A program made the translations under genes and the position numbers. From contig JAQDWB010000022.1 in NCBI GenBank assembly GCA_027673765.1, forward strand, positions 1-34,841: a DNA stretch of 34,841 nucleotides, given 5' to 3'. Under the pieces are notes generated by a model. The model had not been told where the DNA came from, did no database searches, and was given only the letters and a program-made list of their open reading frames with translations. Origin of the DNA: Coriobacteriaceae bacterium AM113-163. Its GTDB lineage: Bacteria; Actinomycetota; Coriobacteriia; Coriobacteriales; Coriobacteriaceae. Shown piece by piece: positions 7,712 to 15,801 of the stretch (positions are counted from its first letter, which is position 1; each line of letters opens with the position of its first letter).

Positions 7712-8695
7712 CTAGTTCACCTCGACGGGTTTGGCGCCGGGATAGCGCTCCTCAAAGTCTAGGCGGTACTTATTGTCATTGGTACCCGCCACGTTGTCGC
7801 GCGACAGCGGCGCCACGATCTCATTCTTGTGGTCCGCAGGCTTGGCGTATTTCAGGCTGATCTCCCAGGCATCACAGATTGCGTCAATGCGGTGATCCAG
7901 GTCGTCGTACAGGGCGATGATGTCCTTCCAGGAGCTGTAGTTCTTGGAGTTCGTCGGGACGTCCAGGTCCTCGACGATGTCGTAATACTACTCGATGGTG
8001 TCCTCCGTGCGCTCGGCGACGTCGGCGAGATTTTGACGGGTGGTTCGATCCTCTTCCAGATAGTTGCCGTTGAAGTTCTGCGCGCAGCCACGGACCTGGC
8101 TGTCGAGATCTTCGAGCAGGTCGTAGTATTCGCTCAGGCGACGGTAGAGGTTCTGCTCGGAGAGCGTTGCTTCGCCGCCATCCTCGTCGTCATCGTCATC
8201 ATCGTCGTACAGGCTGTTGGGATCGCCGAGAGGCTTTAGGTCATCGTCGTCGACGTCATGGTGCAGCTTAGCTACCGCGGCAGTCGTCTGCGTGGCGGCG
8301 TTGTCGAAAGGCTTGATCACAAAGAAAACGACCAGGGCGATGATGATCGCCACCAGCACAACAATAACGGCGATAAGCGGCCCGGTGCCGCTCTTTTTGG
8401 GAGCGGGGGTCTGTGGCGAAGCGGGCGCGTATGCGGGAGCCGGCTGCTGCTGGGGCGAGCCGCTCGCGACGGGTATGCGCTGCGTGGTCTCGACGGCCTC
8501 GGTCCTTGCGGCAGGGTCGGGGCTATAGGCGAGGGAGTCATCCGCCTTGGCTTGCGGCGTATCAAGGGAGCCGGTCTGCTCAAAAGCGGGCTGGCTATCG
8601 CTTGCGGCTGTTTGCTCAACGGGTGCACCGCATGAGGTGCAGAACTTGGCATCATCTGCAAGAAGCTTGCCGCACGAGGCGCAATACCGAGACAT
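7712..8695 (-). pseudogene. Zinc-ribbon membrane protein, interrupted by an in-frame amber codon
   Basis: The frame from the ATG at 8695 (AGGAG upstream) to a TAG at 7712-7714 has 327 codons, but codon 236 (7988-7990) is also TAG. Before it, residues 5, 8, 19 and 22 are the four cysteines of a zinc ribbon (YCASCGKLL..FCTSCGAP), then a Pro/Gln-rich linker, a transmembrane helix near residues 105-127, and an acidic extracytoplasmic domain. After the TAG the frame stays open for 91 codons with protein-like content (YYDIVEDLDVP...). YYDIVEDLD repeats the earlier EYYDLLEDLD, so both sides belong to one domain. A single C-to-T change (CAG to TAG) would explain it. It is a nonsense mutant, a sequencing error, or a readthrough gene. 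Zinc-ribbon/TM proteins of this layout are common and of unknown role. Confidence 0.75.
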
Positions 8696-8763
8696 TGCCA
8701 CTCCTTTCGCCACATTTCAATGCAATACGACGATTATACCCAGCATCCAAAATTCCCCATCAT

Positions 8764-8832
8764 AAGTTGCGGTGAAATAGGGACTGTTTGGCGGTCTCAG
8801 AGCTTCAATCAGTCCCTATTTCACCGCAACTT
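8764..8832. repeat. Perfect 23-bp inverted repeat element B
   Basis: Arms 8764-8786 and 8810-8832 are perfectly complementary over 23 bp with a 23-base spacer. The arms read GCGGTGAAATAGGGACTG and its complement. It sits between two divergent genes, lacks a U-run, and is too long and AT-containing for a usual terminator. It may be a REP/MITE-like palindrome or a bidirectional RNA hairpin. Confidence 0.8.
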
Positions 8833-8852
8833 TGGAAAGGCGCCTTTAGCCA

Positions 8853-8882
8853 TTGGGGACGCGCCGAGCACTGGGGTATCAT
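8853..8882 (+). promoter_or_regulatory. Probable promoter of tmk
   Basis: TTGGGG (8853-8858) and TATCAT (8877-8882) with an 18-base spacer, about 50 bases before the tmk ATG. The same GGTATCAT -10 context occurs before comF (12484) and, on the other strand, before tRNA-Thr. Confidence 0.5.
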
Positions 8883-8934
8883 GGCTTGGTTGATATATCT
8901 GCATTTACGCGCCTTGTAGGAAGGGGCTGCGCCC

Positions 8935-9618
8935 ATGGCTTTTGAGCCTGCTCAACATAGCTTTATCACGCTCGAGGGCGTCGACGGTGCCGGCAAGTCC
9001 ACGCAGGCGCGCCTGCTTGCCCGCGCGCTCGAACTCGCTGGCTATCAGGTCGTAACTCTGCGCGAGCCGGGTGGCACTGCCATCAGCGAAAAGATTCGCG
9101 CCCTGCTGCTCGACCCTGCCAACACGACGATGGGCGATACCTGCGAGCTGTTGCTCTACGAGGCTGCGCGTGCCCAGCTGGTGCACGAGGTCATCGCGCC
9201 CGCCCTCGCTGCCGGCAAGGTGGTCCTGTGCGATCGCTTCTACGATTCCACGACCTGCTACCAGGCATTTGCCGATGGGCTCGACCGCCAGATGGTGCGC
9301 GACGCCAACAACCTGGCCGTCGCGGGAACGCACCCGGCGCTCACACTCGTCTACCACATCACGCCCGAGCAGGCGGCGCTGCGCATGGCAGCCCGTGGCG
9401 CGGCAGATCGCATGGAGGCTAAGGGCATGGCATTCCAGGAGCGTGTCTACGAGGGGTTTTGCGCAATTGCTGCCGAGGAGCCAGACCGCGTAAAGCTCAT
9501 CGACGCCACTACGACCGTCGAGGAAGTCTTCGAGAAGACGGTCGAGCAGGTTCGCGCGTACGGTCTCGACATTCCGCAGGAAGCCGTCGCCGCCGCGCTT
9601 GCCAAGGAGGCCGAGTAA
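8935..9618 (+). CDS. tmk: Thymidylate kinase
   Basis: A 227-residue dTMP kinase making dTDP from dTMP and ATP. The P-loop GVDGAGKST spans residues 15-23, and the REPGGT and DRFYDST motifs (DR.Y motif for the base) follow. The ATG follows AGGAAGGGG. It is the first gene of a tmk-holB-ricT run seen in many Gram-positive bacteria, which links dTTP supply with replication. The holB start lies one base after its TAA. Confidence 0.95.
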   Translation: MAFEPAQHSFITLEGVDGAGKSTQARLLARALELAGYQVVTLREPGGTAISEKIRALLLDPANTTMGDTCELLLYEAARAQLVHEVIAPALAAGKVVLCDRFYDSTTCYQAFADGLDRQMVRDANNLAVAGTHPALTLVYHITPEQAALRMAARGAADRMEAKGMAFQERVYEGFCAIAAEEPDRVKLIDATTTVEEVFEKTVEQVRAYGLDIPQEAVAAALAKEAE

Positions 9619-9619
9619 C

Positions 9620-10747
9620 ATGGCCCCTGCTCAGGCAAGCCTGCTGACCAAGCTCGACACCCAAGAGCGCGTGCGTGACTTTTTGACCAATGCCGTCGCT
9701 AGCGGTCGCGCATCGCACGCCTACCTGTTTTTGGGCGCTCCCGGCGCGGGCAAGCTCGACGCCGCGTGGGCGCTCGCCCAAGCCTTCCTGTGCGAGCAGG
9801 ATGGCTGCGGCTCATGCGATAGCTGCGTGCGCGTCGCCCGCCATACGCACCCCGACGTGCACTATTACACGCCCGAGAGCGCCACGGGTTACCTCATTGC
9901 CCAGACCCGCGAGCTGCTCGATGACGTGCCTCTGGCGCCCATTCGCGCCAAGGCCAAGGTCTACATCATCGACCGTGCCGAGCAGCTGCGCGCTAACACC
10001 GCCAACGCACTGCTCAAAACACTCGAGGAGCCGCCCGATGGCGTTATGTTTATCTTGCTGGGCACCTCGGCAGACGTGATGTTGCCCACCATCGTGAGCC
10101 GCTGCCAGTGCGTGCCGTTTCGGCTGGTATCGCCCGCCGTCGCCGCGCAGGCCGTGAGCCGCGCCACCGGTCAGGACCCTGCGCGTTGCCGCATGGCGGT
10201 CGCCGTGGCGGGAAGCCCCACACGCGGCATCGAGTTTCTTAAGAGCGCCGAGCGCCAGGACGCCCGTCGTCAGATGGTCCGTGCCATCGACTCACTCATT
10301 GCCGCCGACGAGGCCGACGTGCTCAGTCGCGCCAAGTCGCTCATCGTCGCCGTCAAGGCGCCGCTTGCCGAGGTCAAGTCCACGCAGGAAAAGGTACTCG
10401 AGCAAAACGCCGACTACCTGTCGCGTGGAGCATTGAAGCAGCTTGAGGACCGCAACAAGCGCGAACTCAACGCGCGCGAGCGTTCGGGTATCATGGAAGC
10501 GCTGGCGAGCGCGCGGACGCTCATGCGCGACGTGCTGCTGACACTTCAGGACGAGGCAGCCGACGTGGTGAACGAGGACGTGCGCGACACGATCGGTCGG
10601 CTTGCCGCCGCGACCAATGTTGCGGGTGCCACCCAGGCGCTCGAGGCGGTCGCGACCGCCGAGCGCAACATCGCCAGAAACGTTACTCCCCAGCTGGCCA
10701 TCGAGGTCATGCTGTTCGATATCAGGAAGGCACTGAAATGCCGTTAG
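9620..10747 (+). CDS. holB: DNA polymerase III delta-prime subunit
   Basis: A 375-residue clamp-loader subunit. The start is the ATG at 9620 with AAGGAGG 9 bases upstream; an in-frame ATG at 9599 lies inside tmk. It shows a degenerate Walker A GAPGAGKLD (residues 39-47, Ser/Thr replaced by Leu, normal for non-ATPase delta-prime), the four-cysteine zinc module around residues 61-72, a EEPPDGVMFIL block, and the SRC motif. With DnaX and HolA it loads the beta clamp. It overlaps ricT by 10 bases. Confidence 0.93.
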   Translation: MAPAQASLLTKLDTQERVRDFLTNAVASGRASHAYLFLGAPGAGKLDAAWALAQAFLCEQDGCGSCDSCVRVARHTHPDVHYYTPESATGYLIAQTRELLDDVPLAPIRAKAKVYIIDRAEQLRANTANALLKTLEEPPDGVMFILLGTSADVMLPTIVSRCQCVPFRLVSPAVAAQAVSRATGQDPARCRMAVAVAGSPTRGIEFLKSAERQDARRQMVRAIDSLIAADEADVLSRAKSLIVAVKAPLAEVKSTQEKVLEQNADYLSRGALKQLEDRNKRELNARERSGIMEALASARTLMRDVLLTLQDEAADVVNEDVRDTIGRLAAATNVAGATQALEAVATAERNIARNVTPQLAIEVMLFDIRKALKCR

Positions 10748-12438
10748 TCGTACCCGTTAAGTTTACCTACGCCTCGCGCGACCTGTGGTTTGACCCGCAG
10801 GACCTGGATATCCTCGAGGCCGATTATGCCATTTGCTCCACCGAGCGCGGAACCGAGATCGGCTTGGTTACGGCCGATCCCTTCGAGGTGCCGCAAGACG
10901 AGATCGGTCAGCCGCTCAAGCCCGTACTGCGCGTGGCGAGCGACATTGACCTGCAGCTTGCCGACGATCTTGCCATCCAGGGCGACGAGGCCATGGTCGA
11001 TTTCCGCCGTCTGGTCAAAGAACTCGACCTCGAGATGAAGCCGGTCGGCGTCGAGTACCTGTTTGGCGGCGAGAAGGCCGTGTTCTACTTTGCGGCCGAG
11101 GAGCGCGTCGATTTTCGCCAGCTCGTCAAGGATCTGTCCTCGACGCTGCACATTCGCGTCGACATGCGCCAGATCGGCGTGCGCGACGAGACTCGCCTGG
11201 TGGGCGGCTATGCCCAGTGCGGCCAGGAGCTCTGTTGCACGCGCTTTGGCGGACAGTTTGAGCCCGTCTCGATCCGCATGGCAAAAGAGCAGGACCTGCC
11301 GCTCAATTCCTCCAAGATCAGCGGCGTTTGCGGCCGCCTGATGTGCTGCCTGCGCTATGAGTTCGAAGCGTACAAGGACTTTAAGAGCCGTGCGCCCAAA
11401 AAGAAGACGCTCATCGATACGCCGCTCGGCAAGGCGCGTATTCAGGAATATGACACGCCGCGTGAGCAGCTGGTGCTGCGCCTGGAGAACGGCAAGGTCT
11501 TTAAGGTCAACCTGGCCGATATGACCTGCTCGGAGGGCTGCAAAAAGAAGGCCGCCGAGCAGGGCTGCAACTGCCGCCCCGACTGCGTGACGCGCGACGT
11601 GCTCGAGCGCATCGAGTCGCCCGAGATGCGCCTGGCGCTCATGGAGCTCGACCGCGAGAACGGCGTCGACGTGGGCGATGGCCTGTCGAGCGCCGACCGT
11701 CTGGCCGGTACGTCGATGCCCAAGCGCCGTCGTCGCGATGCCGATTCCGATGCTCGCGCCGGTCAGGGGCAGGGCGAGGGCCGTGGCCGCGGAAAGGGCC
11801 GTGGCAATGCCGCAACGCCTGAGGCCGAGGAGGCCGCCGGTGGCCGTCGTCGTCGCAAGCGCGCGGGCTCGGGCGATGTCGGCGAGGCTGCAGCTGCAGG
11901 CAAGAACGCCTCTCGCGAGCGCGAGGTTCAGCAGCCCCAGCAGCAGAATCGCGGCGGTGGTATGAACCCCACGCGTCGCCGCCGCCGTCACCTGTCGAGC
12001 GAGGAGCGCGAGGATGTCTTCCGCGCCGCAGCTGCTCGCGAGGCTGGTGCCGCTTCCAAGGGCGCCTCGGCCTCCGATGCGCCTGCCGACAAGGGCGGCA
12101 AGTCACGTGGCGAGGATGAGCGCGCGCCGCGTCCGCGCCGTCGCCATTCCTCGGGCACGCAACAGAAGCCCTCAGTGCCCTCCGTTGCCGATCAGGTCTC
12201 GGATGGCGAGGTCAAGGTCACGCGCCGTCGTCCCGGAGATGGCGGGGGAGCGGCTGCTAAGGCTTCGCGTGGCGCCGCTCGCGACGAGCGCGAGCCGCGC
12301 GAGGATCGCGGTGGCGAGGGCTCGGCCGACCAGGGTCAAAAGCGCCGTCGCCGTCGCCGTTCCCGCAAGCCGCGCCAGGATGGTGGCGAGGGCTCGACCC
12401 TGTCTTCGTCTGCACCACAACCGCCCGCCGGCGAATAA
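10738..12438 (+). CDS. ricT: PSP1-domain protein RicT (YaaT-like) with long basic tail
   Basis: The first ~280 residues are a PSP1 domain as in B. subtilis RicT/YaaT, with the conserved cysteines of GQELCCTRFGG and SGVCGRLMCCLRYE that bind an Fe-S cluster in the Ric complex controlling RNase Y mRNA processing. Two things are unusual. After the domain there is an extra cysteine group (CSEGC...GCNCRPDC, near residue 265). From about residue 325 to 566 runs a disordered Arg/Ala/Gly-rich tail with blocks such as KRRRRD and RRRRRHLS, typical of RNA-binding tails. It overlaps holB by 10 bases, so is translationally coupled. The tail's binding role is inference. Confidence 0.88.
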   Translation: MPLVVPVKFTYASRDLWFDPQDLDILEADYAICSTERGTEIGLVTADPFEVPQDEIGQPLKPVLRVASDIDLQLADDLAIQGDEAMVDFRRLVKELDLEMKPVGVEYLFGGEKAVFYFAAEERVDFRQLVKDLSSTLHIRVDMRQIGVRDETRLVGGYAQCGQELCCTRFGGQFEPVSIRMAKEQDLPLNSSKISGVCGRLMCCLRYEFEAYKDFKSRAPKKKTLIDTPLGKARIQEYDTPREQLVLRLENGKVFKVNLADMTCSEGCKKKAAEQGCNCRPDCVTRDVLERIESPEMRLALMELDRENGVDVGDGLSSADRLAGTSMPKRRRRDADSDARAGQGQGEGRGRGKGRGNAATPEAEEAAGGRRRRKRAGSGDVGEAAAAGKNASREREVQQPQQQNRGGGMNPTRRRRRHLSSEEREDVFRAAAAREAGAASKGASASDAPADKGGKSRGEDERAPRPRRRHSSGTQQKPSVPSVADQVSDGEVKVTRRRPGDGGGAAAKASRGAARDEREPREDRGGEGSADQGQKRRRRRRSRKPRQDGGEGSTLSSSAPQPPAGE

Positions 12439-12466
12439 CGCCCGCGAGCGGATTTAGCTCGCCTTG

Positions 12467-12483
12467 CCCCGAGCGCATCGGGG
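12467..12483 (+). other. Small GC hairpin upstream of comF
   Basis: CCCCGA/TCGGGG (12467-12472 with 12478-12483) with a 5-base loop, directly before TATCAT (12484-12489), which is a likely -10 box for comF. It could be the end of the ricT transcript or part of the comF promoter. No U-run follows. Confidence 0.35.
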
Positions 12484-12501
12484 TATCATAGCGCTGAATC
12501 A

Positions 12502-12537
12502 ACAACCCTCCCTGCGACCGAACGTAGGGAGGGTTGT
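12502..12537 (+). promoter_or_regulatory. 12-bp hairpin enclosing the comF ribosome binding site
   Basis: ACAACCCTCCCT (12502-12513) pairs perfectly with AGGGAGGGTTGT (12526-12537) across a 12-base loop. The right arm carries the GGGAGGG that is the only ribosome site for the TTG start at 12541. Folded RNA would hide it, so this may be a translational switch. It could also be a terminator lacking a U-tract. Confidence 0.6.
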
Positions 12538-12540
12538 GTC

Positions 12541-13347
12541 TTGAAGAGCCATCTGAACATATTGAGCCGTCTGCAGGGTGCCGGCGCCCTACCGTTTGCG
12601 GACGAATTGCTACCGTTTGCCGAGCGGGTGGCACGCGAGGCGCTCGAGGCATTGTCGCCAACACGATGTGCCGGCTGCGAGCGCGCCGGTGCGCTTATTT
12701 GCCAAGACTGCCTGGCTGCGCTCACGCTCATCGACCCACGTCATAGCTGCACCCGATGCGGCGCCCCGTTTGGGGATTTGCTGTGCACTGAATGTTCGGT
12801 CGAGGGCACGTCCTCGGCAATGTCGGAGGCGCTCGACCGCTGCCTGGCGTGCGCCGTCTACTCGCATCCGCTGCCGCGCATCATTAAAGCGTACAAGGAT
12901 GCGGGCGAGCGGCGTCTGGCTCCGTATCTGGCGGAGCTGCTTTACGACACCGCCCTGCATGCCCAGGTCGTAGCGCCCGAACGCTTAGGAGGTGTGCTGT
13001 CCGGTGCGGATGCGGTGGTGTTTGTGCCTGCGACGGCGGCAGCGTTTCGGCGGCGTGGTTTTGATCATATGGAGGCTATTGCGCGCCCATTTTGCGAGCT
13101 GTCGGGTGTTCCCCTGCTCGATGCTCTCGTCAAGTACGGGCATGGCGACCAGCGCGAACTCGGTCGTGAGGAGCGCCGCGAGCGTGCCCAAGGCATGTAC
13201 GAGACGGTTGAGGACGTGCACGGCCGCCGCCTGCTGCTGATCGATGACGTTATCACCACGGGCGCGACGATGGCCACGGCTTCGGCGGAACTCAAGCGCG
13301 CCGGCGCTGCGGCAGTCGATGGCATTGCTATCGCACGTGTTTGGTAG
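12541..13347 (+). CDS. comF: ComF-family phosphoribosyltransferase-like protein
   Basis: A 268-residue ComF-like protein. A zinc-finger part (CAGCERAG, CQDC, CTRCGAPFG, CTEC from residue 43 on) is followed by a PRTase-type fold ending with the PRPP loop LLLIDDVITTGAT near residue 235. ComF is a DNA-uptake factor, proposed to act in transport of single-stranded DNA; in species without competence its role is unclear. The TTG start is supported by GGGAGGG 6 bases upstream and no other in-frame start lies before the first zinc cysteine. The ribosome site is held in a 12-bp hairpin. Confidence 0.88.
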   Translation: MKSHLNILSRLQGAGALPFADELLPFAERVAREALEALSPTRCAGCERAGALICQDCLAALTLIDPRHSCTRCGAPFGDLLCTECSVEGTSSAMSEALDRCLACAVYSHPLPRIIKAYKDAGERRLAPYLAELLYDTALHAQVVAPERLGGVLSGADAVVFVPATAAAFRRRGFDHMEAIARPFCELSGVPLLDALVKYGHGDQRELGREERRERAQGMYETVEDVHGRRLLLIDDVITTGATMATASAELKRAGAAAVDGIAIARVW

Positions 13348-13434
13348 GGGTGGTTTTGTGGCAGTGAAGATGGCGCGTGCGGCCCGTCCTGACCTGCGAA
13401 ATCTGTACTCGCGATGCGAATGACGCCCCTAACC

Positions 13435-13463
13435 TTAAACTTTAGCTTGAACTTAGCTATAAT
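13435..13463 (+). promoter_or_regulatory. Strong sigma-70-type promoter
   Basis: TTAAAC (13435-13440), 17-base spacer, TATAAT (13458-13463). It is the best promoter match in the window. Transcription should start near 13470, about 325 bases before the lipoprotein gene. Confidence 0.75.
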
Positions 13464-13794
13464 GCGCTACGTTCCTACCAGGCTGTGGTTGCGGACGGAC
13501 GAAATGCCCGTCCTAGTCCAAGACAGACGCGGTCAAAGGGATCCACGTAAGCGACCGCGTGCGCGCGGCGCGATCATGGCGCGTCCTAGATGTAAGCCGC
13601 ACCGTCCGTTCTACTTTCTTTGGGGCAATACCGCCTCGCGGGCGAGCGGGCCAGTCGTGAAGGTGGCTGCGGCCTCCCGAGCAAACACCCCGGTGCGCAA
13701 GTGTGGGGTCAAATACCAGGTCAGCTGGTGGGAACAATCTGATATTCCGCGCAACGCACGGATCGTATACGACACAGAAGGCAGGGTAGTGGAC
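13464..13794 (+). ncRNA. Long structured leader or candidate small RNA
   Basis: This 330-base stretch has no convincing protein. Its first and last parts can pair (CTGTGGTTGCGGA at 13473-13495 region with TCCGCGCAACGCACGG at 13746-13761, with small bulges), as in many stable RNAs. Inside are further hairpins: GGACGG/CCGTCC, ACGCGGTC/GACCGCGT, ACCAG/CTGGT. It is driven by the promoter at 13435. I found none of the conserved boxes of RNase P, tmRNA, SRP RNA or the T-box. It may be an independent RNA or a 5' leader of the lipoprotein gene. Confidence 0.4.
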
Positions 13795-14820
13795 ATGGTG
13801 AGGGGCAGCTTGATGCACGCGGCTCGGTTAGGTGCTGGGACCGCAGCGGTCATCGCCGTTTTGGGCCTGAGCGGATGCGCGTTCAACCCGCTGTCTACGT
13901 TCACGACTCCCACGATCGACCAGATCGAGTACGAGACCGTCACGCCCGCGGTGTCGGATGATGCCCTGGTCACCCCCGGTACCCTGACGGTTGCCCTCGA
14001 TACCTCCGATGCGCCGCAGGCCATGCAGGGCGCTGACGGCGAGCTCACGGGGTATGCAGTCGACGCTGCCCGCGCCCTCGCAAGCCGCATGGGCCTTAAG
14101 GTCGCCTTTGTCGATGCGTCCTCGGCAGGTTCCGCGCTCGGTGACAAAAAGGCTGATATCTTTATCGGCGAGATCAACTCCACGGATGGGGACGTTAGCT
14201 CGCTCGGCACGTGCCTGTACGATGCCGCTTCCGTGTTCGGTAAAACCAGCGATGGTGGGTCGCTGAGCGTTTCCACCGATACCCTTAACACGTCTACTCT
14301 GGGTATCCAGATGTCCTCGGCCTCGCAGGAGGCGCTTGCTAAGCAGAGCATCACCGCCAACCAAAAGACTTACTCCAACATCAACGAGTGCTTTGAGGCG
14401 CTCGAGTCCGGCGAGGTCGACTATGTGATCTGCGACTCCACGGCTGGCGGTTACCTTGCGCGACTGATGAGCGAGATCTCCTATGTCGGTGCGCTCGAGG
14501 CGCCCTCGACGCTTGGTGTTGCAGGCCTTTCGTCCAATGACGAACTGTGTCGTGCCGTGAGCGATGCCCTCGACGGTATTACGGCCGACGGCACGCTCGA
14601 GGCGGTCCACTGCGTCTGGTACGGCACGATGCCCTACGACCTCACCACTAAGACGGTTTCGGGCGCTAACGTGCAGCCGGGCGACTCTGAGTCCAGCGAG
14701 ACCACATCCTCCGGCAGCGAGTCCTCCGATTCCAACAATGAGACCGCATCCTCCGAAGACAAATCGTCCAGCCAGGAAGACACCATCACCGACGACGACA
14801 TTAACAAGCTTAATAGCTAG
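13795..14820 (+). CDS. Solute-binding lipoprotein (SBP family 3-like)
   Basis: A 341-residue exported lipoprotein. The signal peptide ends in the lipobox LSGC with Cys28. The domain that follows (TPGTLTVALDTSDAPQAM...GELTGYAVDAARALA...DIFIGEI) matches type-3 amino-acid-binding proteins of ABC systems. The C-terminal 45 residues are Ser/Glu/Asp-rich linker. The start is ATG 13795; ATG 13813 with AGGGG before it is a fair alternative and gives a shorter signal peptide. There is no ABC permease or ATPase nearby, so it may be an orphan receptor. Translation can be read upstream in the same frame, but that part has no protein-like features. Confidence 0.75.
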   Translation: MVRGSLMHAARLGAGTAAVIAVLGLSGCAFNPLSTFTTPTIDQIEYETVTPAVSDDALVTPGTLTVALDTSDAPQAMQGADGELTGYAVDAARALASRMGLKVAFVDASSAGSALGDKKADIFIGEINSTDGDVSSLGTCLYDAASVFGKTSDGGSLSVSTDTLNTSTLGIQMSSASQEALAKQSITANQKTYSNINECFEALESGEVDYVICDSTAGGYLARLMSEISYVGALEAPSTLGVAGLSSNDELCRAVSDALDGITADGTLEAVHCVWYGTMPYDLTTKTVSGANVQPGDSESSETTSSGSESSDSNNETASSEDKSSSQEDTITDDDINKLNS

Positions 14821-14829
14821 TTATTGCTA

Positions 14830-14866
14830 GGGGTGGTGTCTCCTATGCGCTAGGAGAGATGCCCCT
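14830..14866 (+). other. Stem-loop just after the lipoprotein gene
   Basis: TCTCCTA/TAGGAGA (14839-14845 with 14851-14857) with a 5-base loop, flanked by GGGG and CCCC that may extend the helix. It has no U-run; the true terminator follows at 14887. Confidence 0.4.
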
Positions 14867-14886
14867 TCACGGTTTCAACACGCACT

Positions 14887-14920
14887 GCCGGGCTTCCCCA
14901 ATAGGGGAGCCCGGCTTTTT
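14887..14920 (+). terminator. Intrinsic terminator after the lipoprotein gene
   Basis: GCCGGGCTTCCCC (14887-14899) pairs with GGGGAGCCCGGC (14904-14915), one bulged T, and is followed by TTTTT. Confidence 0.92.
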
Positions 14921-15137
14921 CATCTCTATAAAACCAGCAGGTCAAAGCCAATTTTCGGGACCAAATACAAAGTCGCCGGCTCCCTCCTATAGCGCACTTT
15001 GCCACAGAAAAGTGCGAGACTTCGGTATGCGGTATCAAGCAATCGTTATTCGGGTCTTTGGGAATCCGCGTGATTAAATGCACGGCAATGGGTACATAGC
15101 CAGTACAGTAAGTCCCCGAGGCAGATTGGAGCCACGT
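14921..15137 (+). other. Leader region of hpf
   Basis: No gene is seen. There is an 8-bp hairpin CGCACTTT/AAAGTGCG (14993-15000 with 15009-15016). I find no confident -35/-10 pair, although the preceding terminator requires a promoter for hpf in this stretch. Confidence 0.35.
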
Positions 15138-15722
15138 ATGGATATCAAGGTTTCTGGACGCAAGACGACGGTAACCGATGCTCTGCGTGCGCATGTGGAT
15201 GAGAAGATCGGCGAGGCGCTCAAGGTTTTCGATATCGAGCCCATGACGGTCGACGTTGTACTTCGCTATGAGAAGAACCCCTCGAACCCCAACCCGGCAA
15301 TCGTCGAGGTTACGGTTCGTGCCCGCGGTTCGGTGATTCGCGTTGCCGAGCACGGTGCAGATATGTACGCCGCCATCGACCTCTCCGCCGATAAGGTCAC
15401 CCGCCAGCTGCGTAAGTTCAAGACTAAGGTCGTGGACAACCGCCAGGGCGGTGCCAGCGCCGCGGATGTCGCGCCGGTCGAGCGCGTCGAGGATCTGGCC
15501 GACCTGCTGCTGCCCGAGGAGGAGGACGACCTGCTCGTCCGCGAGAAAGTCATCGATGTCACCCCGATGACTGAGGAGCAGGCGCTGGTGCAGACCGATC
15601 TGCTCGGCCACGACTTCTACGTGTTCGAGAACGCGACGACTGGCCTCATCAATGTGGTGTATCACCGTAAGAATGGTGGATATGGCATCATCAAGCCCCG
15701 CATCGAAACACTTGACGAGTAA
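15138..15722 (+). CDS. hpf: Ribosome hibernation promoting factor, long form
   Basis: A 194-residue long HPF. The N-terminal S30AE domain (MDIKVSGRKTTVTDALRAHV...) binds in the 30S subunit where tRNA and mRNA sit, and the C-terminal domain (about residues 140-194, with DLLGHDFYVFENATTGLINVVYHRK) dimerises two 70S ribosomes into 100S particles during starvation. The start is the ATG at 15138 with GGAG 6 bases upstream; a farther in-frame ATG at 15078 adds no homologous sequence. The linker is Glu/Asp-rich. Confidence 0.93.
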   Translation: MDIKVSGRKTTVTDALRAHVDEKIGEALKVFDIEPMTVDVVLRYEKNPSNPNPAIVEVTVRARGSVIRVAEHGADMYAAIDLSADKVTRQLRKFKTKVVDNRQGGASAADVAPVERVEDLADLLLPEEEDDLLVREKVIDVTPMTEEQALVQTDLLGHDFYVFENATTGLINVVYHRKNGGYGIIKPRIETLDE

Positions 15723-15726
15723 AATA

Positions 15727-15748
15727 CGTTAACTTGCATGAGTTAACG
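15727..15748. other. Palindrome CGTTAACT-N6-AGTTAACG
   Basis: A perfect 8-bp inverted repeat just after the hpf stop and before the terminator. It could be an operator or stabilise the hpf mRNA end. Confidence 0.35.
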
Positions 15749-15751
15749 GTT

Positions 15752-15783
15752 GGCGGCCATCCCATGCGGGTGGCCGCCTTTTT
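15752..15783 (+). terminator. Intrinsic terminator after hpf
   Basis: GGCGGCCA (15752-15759) pairs with TGGCCGCC (15771-15778), followed by five T. It lies just 19 bases before the degV start. Confidence 0.88.
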
Positions 15784-15801
15784 ACGTAAGGAGTCGCTTT
15801 T

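Noticed and set aside
13414..13794. N-terminal extension of the lipoprotein to position 13414
   Set aside because: It would start upstream of the promoter's -10 box and place 127 residues before a classical lipoprotein signal peptide.
13464..13794. RNase P RNA, tmRNA, SRP RNA, 6S RNA or T-box as identity of the leader
   Set aside because: The conserved boxes I know for these were not found. A GCGGGCCAGT string resembling part of E. coli 6S RNA is too short to count.
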